Below are positions 8,501-15,668 of a DNA stretch of 31,124 nt, piece by piece. The stretch is from JAKQDH01 sp029558835. GTDB lineage: Bacteria; Planctomycetota; Phycisphaerae; UBA1845. A model generated the notes under the pieces. It did no database searches. It saw only the letters and a program-made list of their open reading frames with translations, and had not been told where the DNA came from. The number at the start of each line of letters is the position of its first letter. The first letter of the stretch is position 1. The position numbers and the translations under genes were made by a program. The stretch is taken from assembly GCA_035356615.1 (NCBI GenBank), contig DAOQSN010000049.1:1-31124 (forward strand), read 5' to 3'.

Positions 8501-9163
8501 TTCCAGCCGTTCACGCAGGCCGACAGCTCAACCACGCGCAAGTTCGGCGGCACCGGCCTGGGGTTGGCTATCAGCAGGCGGTTCGCGGAGTTGCTCGGCG
8601 GCGGCATCACCCTCGTTGAGACGGCCGCGGGGGTTGGAACCCGCTTCCGCATCGCCGTCAGCACGGGTCCGTTGGACGGGGTGCCGCTCATCGAGGACCC
8701 CCACTCAGCAGCGGTGGCCGCCGGCTCCGCCCCGCCCCCTACCACGGGTGCCCCTCTTTCCTCTGCTCTGGAGGGTTGCCGGATTCTCCTGGCCGAGGAC
8801 GGGCCCGACAACCAACGACTGATTTCGCTGGTACTCACGAAGGCGGGGGCGGAAGTCACCGTCGCCGAGACGGGGAAGCTCGCGGTGGAGGCGGCCCTGG
8901 CCGCCCGCGAGGCCGGCAGTCCCTTCGACGTCATCCTCATGGACATGCAGATGCCCGTCATGGACGGCTACCAGGCGGCCGGCACGCTGCGGCGGAGCGG
9001 GTATGCCGGGCCGATCATCGCCCTCACCGCCCACGCCATGCAGGGCGACCAGCGCAAGTGCCTCGCGGCCGGCTGCGACGCCTACGCCACCAAACCCATC
9101 GACCGCAAGAAGCTCATCGACATGATTCACAAGCACGTCCACACCGCGTTTGCCACCGCGTGA
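5594..9163 (+). CDS. [FeFe]-hydrogenase-like sensor fused to PAS-GAF hybrid histidine kinase
   Basis: This 1189-residue cytoplasmic protein joins a redox/H2-type sensory module to a phosphorelay kinase. In order: two [4Fe-4S] ferredoxin motifs (Cys22/25/28/32 and 52/55/58/62); an [FeFe]-hydrogenase H-cluster domain with motif L1 ASPCPAI (Cys148), L2 VSPCAAKKREF (Cys198) and L3 DCLSCELGC (Cys305, Cys309); an extra Fe-S domain (Cys407/410/415/432); PAS at about 453-570; a coiled coil; a GAF-like domain at about 625-770; HisKA with SHEIRTPM (His804); HATPase with N, G1 and GTGLGL boxes; and a receiver with acidic pair 1068/1069, Asp1117 and Lys1167. In L1 the proton-transfer cysteine of catalytic enzymes is proline, so turnover is unlikely and sensing is likely, as proposed for group C hydrogenases (HydS). 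The GTG start has AGGAG 6 bases upstream. No output regulator lies next to it. Confidence 0.93.
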   Translation: MDSEKGPAGSQPQVIEVDKDKCVNCHACISACPVKFCNDGSGDYVKVDADTCIGCGNCLKACLHQARHYVDDFAAFSTDLSNGVPMVGILAPSAAANFPETYLNLVGWLQARGVQAVFDVSFGAELAAQSLVDYLQARNPRLVIASPCPAIVTFIQTYQPELLEYLAPIDSPMVHTMKMVRAHYPQYSDCRVVAVSPCAAKKREFGETGYGDYNVTFQALDRYFRENGVDLSREPAGAFANPSAERAVVFSTPGGLLRTARRWMPELAERARRIEGCPAVYEYLRRLPAVLAQGRAPLLVDCLSCELGCNAGPAALTRAKSPDEIEYWVEKRCQAAQAHYASPGDPGDGDGGHDITALLANYRRSDLYARQYTTFEGRNKVRIPDERSRWVILSQMHKYSEADLYNCTSCGYLSCEGMATAIYNGKNKPENCHFYLAKERAISHRELLEREKRFRNILTTCIEGFVAVDNEFVITEVNPAFCRMLGMGPERIVGTSLRDLTDDAGKMEFDRQLELRRAGNSSVYEVRLIRADGKAVDCILSASPIRDGNNRPIGSFAMVTDITARKQAEIELRAAHDGLELRVQERTAELARMNDDLQVEIAERKRAEATRHLNEIRLEAMLQLYSMKGRSIKEIGDFALEHAVAITESRIGYLALLNEDESVLTMYSWSQGAMAECAVADKPVEYPVPTTGLWGEAVRQRRPIITNDYAAPNPYKKGIPPGHVTVLRHMNVPVFDGDKIVLVAGVGNKATDYDETDARQLTLLMSGMWDLIRRKRSQEALQAAKEAAEAATRAKSDFLANMSHEIRTPMTAILGYAGVLLEEDNLAGATPERLEAAQTIQRNGEYLLDIINDILDLSKVEAGKMTVERVACEPCRLIAEVASLMRVKAGRAGLSFATEYVGALPQTIHTDPTRLRQILINLIGNAIKFTDSGGVRLITRLVDDGDEPCLQLDVVDTGLGMTPEQVAKLFQPFTQADSSTTRKFGGTGLGLAISRRFAELLGGGITLVETAAGVGTRFRIAVSTGPLDGVPLIEDPHSAAVAAGSAPPPTTGAPLSSALEGCRILLAEDGPDNQRLISLVLTKAGAEVTVAETGKLAVEAALAAREAGSPFDVILMDMQMPVMDGYQAAGTLRRSGYAGPIIALTAHAMQGDQRKCLAAGCDAYATKPIDRKKLIDMIHKHVHTAFATA

Positions 9164-9386
9164 ATGACGCAACCGCAAATCGGGTGCACCTCGTCAACCG
9201 CGGCGGTGAAGGCGCCGCCGACATCGTCTCGGCCGCCGGTGTGAAGGGGCAGGACAACATGGCCTGCGTCGAGAACCCCGGTCCGGAAGTCCGGCGGACA
9301 GCGCGGCGCCGCGACTGCCCGGCGGGCCTGTCGCGGTTGCCTGGGACCGGGGGCGGCCTGCCTCGACCGACGCCGTCGGGCGGGCG

Positions 9387-9668
9387 TTACTTCGAGTAAC
9401 GCTTCTGGAACTCCTCCATCTGCTGCTGCCGGCGCTCCTGTTCAGCCGGGTCTACCTTGTTGAGGTACCACCGGTGGTTGGCGGAGTTCAGCACTTCGTC
9501 GAGCTTCGCGGCAAGGGCCTCGGCCGCGGTAGCCGGGGCGGGGTCGCCGGACTGGCGCCCGTGACGGACCAACTCCTCCAGTTCCGGCACGAACTTGGCG
9601 TAGAAGTGCTTCGCCACTTCGTAGGTGCCGTGCCAGTGGGTGTAGTCGGGCCCCATCCTGGACGGCAC
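9387..9668 (-). pseudogene. Truncated 3' copy of the octaheme cytochrome gene
   Basis: The 93-residue frame is a diverged copy of the last 90 or so residues of the octaheme cytochrome at 13953-15668, from GPDYTHWHGTYEV to the shared end FQKRYSK. It contains no CXXCH motif and no signal peptide, so it cannot bind heme or be exported. Homology at DNA level starts at the stop codon and ends abruptly near 9665. There are about 20 differences over 277 bases by eye, with no insertion or deletion. The lack of frame damage means it was either recently cut off or came from a related functional gene. It is convergent with the sensor kinase and lies after the GT-C-like gene on the same strand. Translation from its GTG is possible but a function is not supported. 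Confidence 0.85.
9389..9665. repeat. Direct repeat, left copy (octaheme gene 3' end)
   Basis: Matches 13955-14231 in the same orientation at a constant offset of 4566 bases, about 93% identical by eye. Together the two copies bracket the glycan genes. Confidence 0.9.
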
Positions 9669-9745
9669 TTGTGGTCGGACGGCAGGGAACCCTCCGCGCC
9701 GCGGCCGCCGCTTCGGTTTGCGGGCGGCGTGAAGTCAGCCCCGAC

Positions 9746-11536
9746 TTACGATGCGGGGAAGGCAACGCGATAGACCGTGTACCTGCCCGCGCGGAAGAGC
9801 CTGGGCGAGGATGTGGATTCCAGGGCCGCGTCGTCGTCCGGCGTGCGGCACAGTGCGAACATCGGTCGGCCGAGCGCCCGAACGTCGCGCAGTTGCTGCT
9901 CGCTGAGGGGTTTGCCGTCGAAGATCGCGGCCGTGGTCGCGTACCGCTGCTCGACCCGTTGGTCGTCCGGCATCATCATGATCCCGGGCACATCCACGTA
10001 GAGATACCGGCGGGTCATGGCCGGGATCTCGCTCTCCCCGCCGTAGAACGCGGTTTGCTCTCCGTCGCGCACGTCGAACAGAACCAGGGCATTCGACGGT
10101 GTTTGCGTGGACAGCCACCGATACGTTTCCAGCTTGTCGACGTCTCGGGTGTCCCGCACGAGCAGACCATCCCAGGCAAGGCGAACGGGCTGGCGGTAGA
10201 TAAACGCGCCGACGGTCACGGCGGTCACGGCCGCCATGGGCGCGAGAACCAAGCCGCGCCCAAACCTCTGCCAGCGCCGCGACGGGCAAACGCTCGGTGC
10301 GCCGCTGCCGGGGAGGGGCGGCGTCAAGGCGGCGGCCGAAGGCAACGCCAGGAAACATATGGCCGTGTTGAAGACACTGTGCTCCCGTCCCCCCGGGAGG
10401 TGAGCGAGGCAACTGCCCGCCAGCAGCAGGAGACCGCCAAAAGCCAGCACGCGCAGGTGGGGGTGCTCCAGCCGCCCGCGCCGGTGGGCGAGCAGGGTCA
10501 GCGTGACCGGGATCACCGCGATCACCGCAATACGAAGGCTCTTGGTCAGCAGGCCATAGGGGTGAGTTTCCAGCGGCAAACCAACGGAGTGGCCGTCGAG
10601 CAGATGCGCGTAGGTCGGCAAGGCCAGCAGCGCCCCGGCCAACAGGCTGACGAGAAGATACGCCGCGGCAGGCAGCGCGGGCAGGTCGCGTCTCCTCCAG
10701 GGGCCGGCCACGGCCAGCAACCCGGCACCGAGACCCGCTCCCGCCGCGACCCCGACGATCGGCTGGAGGGCACACGCGCCGGCGACCGCCGCCGCCGCCG
10801 CCGCACAGCGTAGCCGCGACACCGGTGCCAGAGAGTGGCACACAATGTAAGCAGCGACAACCGCCAGGGCCAGCGCTATCCCGCGCGACCCGCAATTGAA
10901 GAAGAAGAACAGGTTGCCGCCCCAGCGTATGTCGAAGAACGGGTCCATCGCCCGCAGCATCGGGTGGCACGGACTGCGGGCAAAGTCACCGATCCCCAGA
11001 CTGACCGAACCGTCGAGCACGCGGCCGGCGAGGAGGAACGGGCCCAGCGGGTTGACGCCGACCAGCGCGATGGCGCAAGCGAGAATCCCCGCGCGCCCGC
11101 CTCCCAGAAGCCGGCGCCCCAGTGAAGCCACGAGGCCGACCAGCAGGGCGAGTGCCGCGAGCTGGACGACTTCCATAGTTCCGATGGGAGTGCCGCCGCT
11201 GAGCCGCACGATGCCCGCCAGCAGAACGTGATAGCCCCAGTAATACGGCGTCGGCAGACCGTAGGCCAACGGGTTTGCCGGGGGGAGGTCCCCTTCGAGG
11301 GCGGAGAACACGATGCCCGCGTGGGGCATCCCGTGGAACCCGATCAGCGAGCGCGGGTTGAGGCGGTGGACTAAGACAATGGTGACCACCAGCGCGACGA
11401 CCACGAGCCCCCAGGCCCACTCAGGACGGGCGGCGAGCCGTCGAACGGTGCCGGTCCGCAGGCGGTCTCGGCCAACGCAACGCAGGTCGGCAGCCGCGCA
11501 AAAACCGGCCTCAACGTCTATGCTGGAGTGTCCCAT
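9746..11536 (-). CDS. Multi-pass membrane protein, GT-C glycosyltransferase-like
   Basis: This 596-residue protein has a short basic N-terminus, about ten hydrophobic segments between residues 45 and 440, and a soluble C-terminal region of about 130 residues. The first long extracytoplasmic loop (IGFHGMPHAGIVFSALEGDLPPANP, roughly residues 65-90) followed by YYWGYHVLLAG resembles GT-C enzymes, which use polyprenyl-phosphate sugars on the outer face of the membrane. I do not see a diagnostic catalytic motif, so this is a fold-level guess. The divergent neighbour encodes a GtrB-like polyprenyl-phosphate glycosyltransferase that could supply such a donor, which supports the assignment. The ATG at 11536 lacks a clear Shine-Dalgarno sequence. 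It could also be an uncharacterised membrane protein unrelated to glycosylation. Confidence 0.6.
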   Translation of the reverse strand: MGHSSIDVEAGFCAAADLRCVGRDRLRTGTVRRLAARPEWAWGLVVVALVVTIVLVHRLNPRSLIGFHGMPHAGIVFSALEGDLPPANPLAYGLPTPYYWGYHVLLAGIVRLSGGTPIGTMEVVQLAALALLVGLVASLGRRLLGGGRAGILACAIALVGVNPLGPFLLAGRVLDGSVSLGIGDFARSPCHPMLRAMDPFFDIRWGGNLFFFFNCGSRGIALALAVVAAYIVCHSLAPVSRLRCAAAAAAVAGACALQPIVGVAAGAGLGAGLLAVAGPWRRRDLPALPAAAYLLVSLLAGALLALPTYAHLLDGHSVGLPLETHPYGLLTKSLRIAVIAVIPVTLTLLAHRRGRLEHPHLRVLAFGGLLLLAGSCLAHLPGGREHSVFNTAICFLALPSAAALTPPLPGSGAPSVCPSRRWQRFGRGLVLAPMAAVTAVTVGAFIYRQPVRLAWDGLLVRDTRDVDKLETYRWLSTQTPSNALVLFDVRDGEQTAFYGGESEIPAMTRRYLYVDVPGIMMMPDDQRVEQRYATTAAIFDGKPLSEQQLRDVRALGRPMFALCRTPDDDAALESTSSPRLFRAGRYTVYRVAFPAS

Positions 11537-11756
11537 GTCGATGTTATCGGATCAGCGCGGCGGGGCCTCCAGGAGAATCGCGGTCACCGCGAAGCGGGCA
11601 ACACCCGGGCCGTCCGGCCGACCCCGGCGGTGACGCTTCGGGGCTTCAGGGAGCACCGCGATGTTCCGATAGTACCGGCGATATTCGCTGCGCCCGCAGG
11701 GGGTCGACCAGCTCGATCCGGGCGCTCGCCAGGGCCGGCCGACGTCGAGGTTTGCC

Positions 11757-12836
11757 ATGCACCACGAGCCCCAAGCCACCGTCTCGCTCGTCGTTCCGCT
11801 GTACAACGAGGAGCATCTCGTCGAGCGACTGCACGGTGAGATTCTGGCGGCGATGCAGCGCGTAGATCTGCCCTGGGAGCTGATCTACGTCAACGACGGA
11901 AGCACCGACAACACGCGTGCGCTGCTGCTTGGGCTGCACGAGAGAGATGAGCGGGTGGTCGTCGTGGATCTCACGCGCAACTGGGGACACCAATCGGCGT
12001 TGTCGGCCGGTCTGTCGCTGGCGAAAGGTGATGCGGTCATCCTGATGGATGGCGACCTGCAAGACCCTCCCGGTGTCATTCCCGACCTGATCGCCACTTG
12101 GCAGAAGGGGGCGCAGGTCGTCGTTGCCCGCCGACGCACCCGGGGCGAGCGGAGAATTCGCAAGTGGATGTTCACGCTCTTCTATCGGCTGCTGGGCTTT
12201 CTGTCGGACTTCCCCATTCCACTCAACGCCGGGATCTTCGGACTGCTGGACCGCCAGCCCGCCGACGCGATACGCCGGCTGGGGGAAACGAACCGGTATC
12301 TACCGGGCCTGCGGGCCTGGGTGGGGTACAGGACGGAGGTAGTGCTTTACGATCGAGCCGATCGGGTCTCGGGCAAGTCCAAGCAGGGCTTCGGGCGGCT
12401 GCTGCGGTATGCCCTCGACGCCATCTTCAGCTTCAGTTACAAGCCGTTGCGTCTGAGCCTTGGGGTCGGCGTAACGGTGTCGGCGGCCGCACTCGTCTAC
12501 GGCGCGGCTCTGATCATCTCCCGGACCATGGGCGTCGGCATGTTCGGCATACCGGTTGTCGACGGCTACACGAGCACGATCGTCTCGATCCTGTTCCTGG
12601 GGGGTGTGCAACTGATGAGTGTGGGGATTCTGGGAGAGTACATCGGTCGCATCTACGACGAGGTGAAGCGGCGTCCCCTGTTCCTGGTACAGGGCGTCCA
12701 CGGAAGGCACCGCGCAGTCAAGACCGCGGGCCACAAGATGCACCCCTCCCCGGAACCGACGACGCCCCGCGCCGAGGGCACACCGTATCAACCTGTGACG
12801 CCACGGCGTTGCGTCTTAACCGCGTCACAGCGGTAG
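11757..12836 (+). CDS. GT2 glycosyltransferase, GtrB/ArnC-like polyprenyl-phosphate type
   Basis: A 359-residue family 2 glycosyltransferase that would transfer a sugar from a nucleotide donor to polyprenyl phosphate at the cytoplasmic face. The N-terminal catalytic domain has VVPLYNEE, VNDGSTDNT (residues 45-53), the metal-binding DGD at 98-100 followed by LQDPP, and RVSGKSK in the acceptor region. Two C-terminal hydrophobic segments (about 235-260 and 270-297), with LGEYIGRIYDEVKRRP between membrane and tail, are typical of GtrB, DpgS and ArnC. The start has GAGG a few bases upstream. It is divergent from the GT-C-like gene and upstream of a methyltransferase. The tail of about 40 residues after the second segment is low-complexity. 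The sugar is unknown. Confidence 0.88.
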   Translation: MHHEPQATVSLVVPLYNEEHLVERLHGEILAAMQRVDLPWELIYVNDGSTDNTRALLLGLHERDERVVVVDLTRNWGHQSALSAGLSLAKGDAVILMDGDLQDPPGVIPDLIATWQKGAQVVVARRRTRGERRIRKWMFTLFYRLLGFLSDFPIPLNAGIFGLLDRQPADAIRRLGETNRYLPGLRAWVGYRTEVVLYDRADRVSGKSKQGFGRLLRYALDAIFSFSYKPLRLSLGVGVTVSAAALVYGAALIISRTMGVGMFGIPVVDGYTSTIVSILFLGGVQLMSVGILGEYIGRIYDEVKRRPLFLVQGVHGRHRAVKTAGHKMHPSPEPTTPRAEGTPYQPVTPRRCVLTASQR

Positions 12837-13025
12837 CGGCCCGTGCCCGGCGCCTTCACGTACGCCCGGGAAGGGCGGACGGTCGAGCCGGCCGCAATCA
12901 GCGACTCACCGCCAGACCGCGGACCTCACGCCGATGGCCTCGCCCCCCCTCGCAGGGCAGCACCCCGAGCGGACGCGAGCCCGACCCCCGGCTGACCGCA
13001 TTCTACCGCAAGGAAGCACACCCCC

Positions 13026-13877
13026 ATGAACCCTGCTGAATACGCCAAGCTGGAGGAGGTCGACCGGCGGCACTGGTTCTACCGTGGCAAGCGGGGCATC
13101 GTGAGACACTGGATCGAGATCTTCCATCCCCTCAGCCAAGACGACCTGCTCATCGACGCCGGCTGCGGCACGGGTGCGCTGCTTGCCGAAATGGGCGGTA
13201 TGTGCCGCATCCTGGGACTGGACGACCACGACGAGAGCATCGCCCTGACCCGTCCCAAAATCGAACGCTTCGGCGGCAACGTCATCAAGACCCCCCTGCA
13301 TCACGTCGAGCTGGAGGATGGTTGTGCAACGGTCGTGACACTCCTGGATGTCCTGGAGCACATCGACGACGACGCGGGGGCGCTGACGGAAATGATCCGC
13401 CTCGTTCGTCCCGGCGGACTGATCATCATTACGGTTCCCGCCCTGATGATGCTGTGGAGTGATTGGGACGTAGCCCTGCACCATCGGCGGCGCTACTCGA
13501 AACCACAGCTACTGCGGCTCATCCGCAGGGCGGAGGTGGAGGTGCTCCGCTGCGTCTACATCAACTCGCTCGTGCTACCCGTCGTCTATGCCGTGCGGAC
13601 GTGGCGCAGGCTTCGACCTCTGCCACCCGGTGCGCCGCGCGCCGAAGACAAGATTCCACGACCCGCCCTGAACACGCTTCTGTTCCACGCCCTGGTGCAA
13701 CCGGCCATCCGGCGCTGGTGCAAGCCTCCCCTCGGCGTCTCGCTCATGGCCGTGCTGAGACGCGTGGAAATGCCTGCCGGGCTCGCGGTGCCCCGCGACG
13801 CCGCAAACCCGCCACGGGTACCCATACCCGAGCCTGCGGCCGCCGCCGGCACGCCCACCTCCGCCTTCGGCGGGTGA
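13026..13877 (+). CDS. Class I SAM-dependent methyltransferase
   Basis: A 283-residue protein with a Rossmann-type methyltransferase domain in its first two thirds. Motif I LIDAGCGTG lies at residues 42-50, an acidic LGLDDHDE strand follows, then LLDVLEHIDDD (motif II region) and the LVRPGGLIIITVPA strand (motif III), all typical of the Methyltransf_11/23 families. WSDWDVALHHRRRYS is commonly seen in methyltransferases of surface-polysaccharide loci. The C-terminal third has a moderately hydrophobic segment and a Pro/Ala-rich tail. It lies 189 bases after the GT2 gene on the same strand and converges on the octaheme cytochrome. Methylation of a glycan or lipid-linked sugar is an inference from context. 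Confidence 0.85.
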   Translation: MNPAEYAKLEEVDRRHWFYRGKRGIVRHWIEIFHPLSQDDLLIDAGCGTGALLAEMGGMCRILGLDDHDESIALTRPKIERFGGNVIKTPLHHVELEDGCATVVTLLDVLEHIDDDAGALTEMIRLVRPGGLIIITVPALMMLWSDWDVALHHRRRYSKPQLLRLIRRAEVEVLRCVYINSLVLPVVYAVRTWRRLRPLPPGAPRAEDKIPRPALNTLLFHALVQPAIRRWCKPPLGVSLMAVLRRVEMPAGLAVPRDAANPPRVPIPEPAAAAGTPTSAFGG

Positions 13878-13952
13878 GGGCATCGTACCCGCGGCAAACA
13901 TGTACGACCGCGCGGGACCGACGCCAAGAGGCTCCTGCACCAGGCGCTCTCA

Positions 13953-15668
13953 TCACTTCGAGTAACGCTTCTGGAACTCCTCCGTCTGCTGGCGCCGGCG
14001 CTCCTGTTCGGCCGGGTCCACCTTGTTGAGGTACCACTGGTGGTTGGCGGAGTTCAGCACTTCGTCGAGCTTCGCGGCGAGGGCCTCGGCCGCGGCGACT
14101 TGGGCGGGCTCACCGGCCTGCTGCCCGTGACGGACCAACTCCTCCAGTTCCGGCACGAATTTGGCGTAGAAGTGCTTCGCCACTTCGTAGGTGCCGTGCC
14201 AGTGGGTGTAGTCGGGGCCCATCATGGACGCGCCGTGTCGCGCCCGGCGGCCTTCGTGGTGCCAGATCTCATACCAGGTGAAGGCGACGGGATTGGCGAA
14301 CTCCGCCGGCTTCAGCAACGGTTGGGCGAGCTTATACAGCTCAAGCCCGGGGCGGGCGAACTTGTCATGATACAGTTCGATGAGGCTGTCGTACTGGACG
14401 TAGAAGTTGTCGATCCATTGCTTCTCGTGACAGTTGCGGCAGACGTCCTGCATCTTGGCGCGGCGGGTTTCCCAGTTGACGTCGGCGCCGGGTAGCCCCA
14501 TTTTGCGGTCACTTTCTTCGGGGCGAATGGAAACGGCCGGTCGATTGTTCCAACTGATGCGCAGACCGACATCGTGCGAGACCGGCTGGTTGCGCGTGGC
14601 GCTCATGTGGCAGGTGGCGCAGGTCGGGGCCGCCCAGTAGTCCTCGCCCACGATCCATTTGGCGGAACCCAGATTCATGCGGTCGATGTTGGCACGGAAC
14701 GCGATGCCGTGCTTGGATTCCTCGTAGATTTCGCGCTGGGGGTGGTCCGGTCCCATGTGGCATTTACCGCAGTTGTCGGGGTGGCGGGCCTGCTCGGCGG
14801 AGAAGGCGTGGCGGCTGTGACAGGCGGAGCAGGAGCCTTCGGACCCGTCGGGGTTGATGCGTCCGATGCCGGTGTTGGGCCAGGTGGCCGGGTCCAGCTT
14901 GCCGCCGGAGAGCACCTTGATCTCGGAGCCGTGGCACTGCCAGCAGCCCATGACGGCCGAGGCGGCGACGCCGTGCTGAAACGCGGGGGTCACCAGGCCG
15001 CGGTTGCCCTCGACGACCTCGGCGAGGACGTTATCGAGCGAGCCGAGGATGCGGGCGCCCTTGGAGTGATGTGACGCGCTGAACTCGGCCGCCTCCCGGG
15101 CGTGACAGCGGGCGCAGTCCCGCGGGGAGACGATGGTGGCGATCCACTGGCCCTCGTGCATGAAAGCGTCGGGTTCGCCGTCCTTGGCCCCGTGGCACTC
15201 GAAGCAGCCAACGTTGGCGCGGTAGTGCTTGCTGGTGCCCCATTGCTGGTAGATGGCCAGGTTCTCCTTGCGGTGACAGTCGGCGCAGGCCCTGGTTTCG
15301 GCCGACATTTCCGCCAGGCCCCAGGTCTGGGCGTGGACCGGGTCGATCAATCCCCACCCCGCCACTGCGGTCATCACCGCCAAGTAGCGCCAGCTAGGCA
15401 GGGAGCGGGCACTCCGAAGAGGGTGGCCTGGCCAAGCGTAGCGCCGCCATGCTCTCGAGGTGGCATGTGCGACAGTCGCAGCCGCATGCCGGCGCCCGCC
15501 TGCGGCGAGCTTGGGCATGCCACCCTGGTCTGTCCTCGGCGTGGTCCGCTGTGGACAGCCGCCCGCGAACGCGTGACCTTTGCCTCGCTGCTTGTCCGCT
15601 CCCTGACGGTCGCGGCTCCCGGCGGCGGCGAGTCGCACACGGTGATTCAGTTCGGGAAGGCGTCTCAT
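13953..15668 (-). CDS. Octaheme c-type cytochrome, hydroxylamine oxidoreductase (HAO) family
   Basis: The 571-residue frame contains eight CXXCH heme-binding motifs, starting at residues 128, 155, 185, 242, 280, 300, 350 and 410. After the last heme comes a region characteristic of HAO-like octahemes (WHHEGRRARHGASMMGPDY then THWHGTYE). The protein would be periplasmic and carry multi-electron redox chemistry on nitrogen (or sulfur) oxyanions; whether it oxidises or reduces cannot be read here. A signal peptide is visible, with hydrophobic core about residues 93-110 and probable cleavage after VHA113. Its ATG overlaps the NrfD-like stop (ATGA), as at the other junctions of this operon. That start gives an unusually long leader whose residues about 49-82 are encoded by a dispersed palindromic element. 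Initiation nearer the signal core is possible, but Met99 leaves no basic n-region and has no ribosome binding site. Confidence 0.9.
   Translation of the reverse strand: MRRLPELNHRVRLAAAGSRDRQGADKQRGKGHAFAGGCPQRTTPRTDQGGMPKLAAGGRRHAAATVAHATSRAWRRYAWPGHPLRSARSLPSWRYLAVMTAVAGWGLIDPVHAQTWGLAEMSAETRACADCHRKENLAIYQQWGTSKHYRANVGCFECHGAKDGEPDAFMHEGQWIATIVSPRDCARCHAREAAEFSASHHSKGARILGSLDNVLAEVVEGNRGLVTPAFQHGVAASAVMGCWQCHGSEIKVLSGGKLDPATWPNTGIGRINPDGSEGSCSACHSRHAFSAEQARHPDNCGKCHMGPDHPQREIYEESKHGIAFRANIDRMNLGSAKWIVGEDYWAAPTCATCHMSATRNQPVSHDVGLRISWNNRPAVSIRPEESDRKMGLPGADVNWETRRAKMQDVCRNCHEKQWIDNFYVQYDSLIELYHDKFARPGLELYKLAQPLLKPAEFANPVAFTWYEIWHHEGRRARHGASMMGPDYTHWHGTYEVAKHFYAKFVPELEELVRHGQQAGEPAQVAAAEALAAKLDEVLNSANHQWYLNKVDPAEQERRRQQTEEFQKRYSK
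13955..14231. repeat. Direct repeat, right copy (octaheme gene 3' end)
   Basis: Partner of 9389-9665. Homology ends just inside the GASMMGPDY codons of the intact gene, in the middle of its C-terminal domain rather than at a gene boundary. Confidence 0.9.
15423..15523. repeat. Dispersed palindromic element, copy B, inside the octaheme reading frame
   Basis: The arms are GGCCTGGCCAAGC (15425-15437) and GCTTGGGCATGCC (15509-15521). It shares the run GTAGCGCCGCCATGCTCTC (one base different) and the right arm with copy A at 3895-3990. It lies in frame, encoding about residues 49-82 of the octaheme cytochrome leader. Confidence 0.75.
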
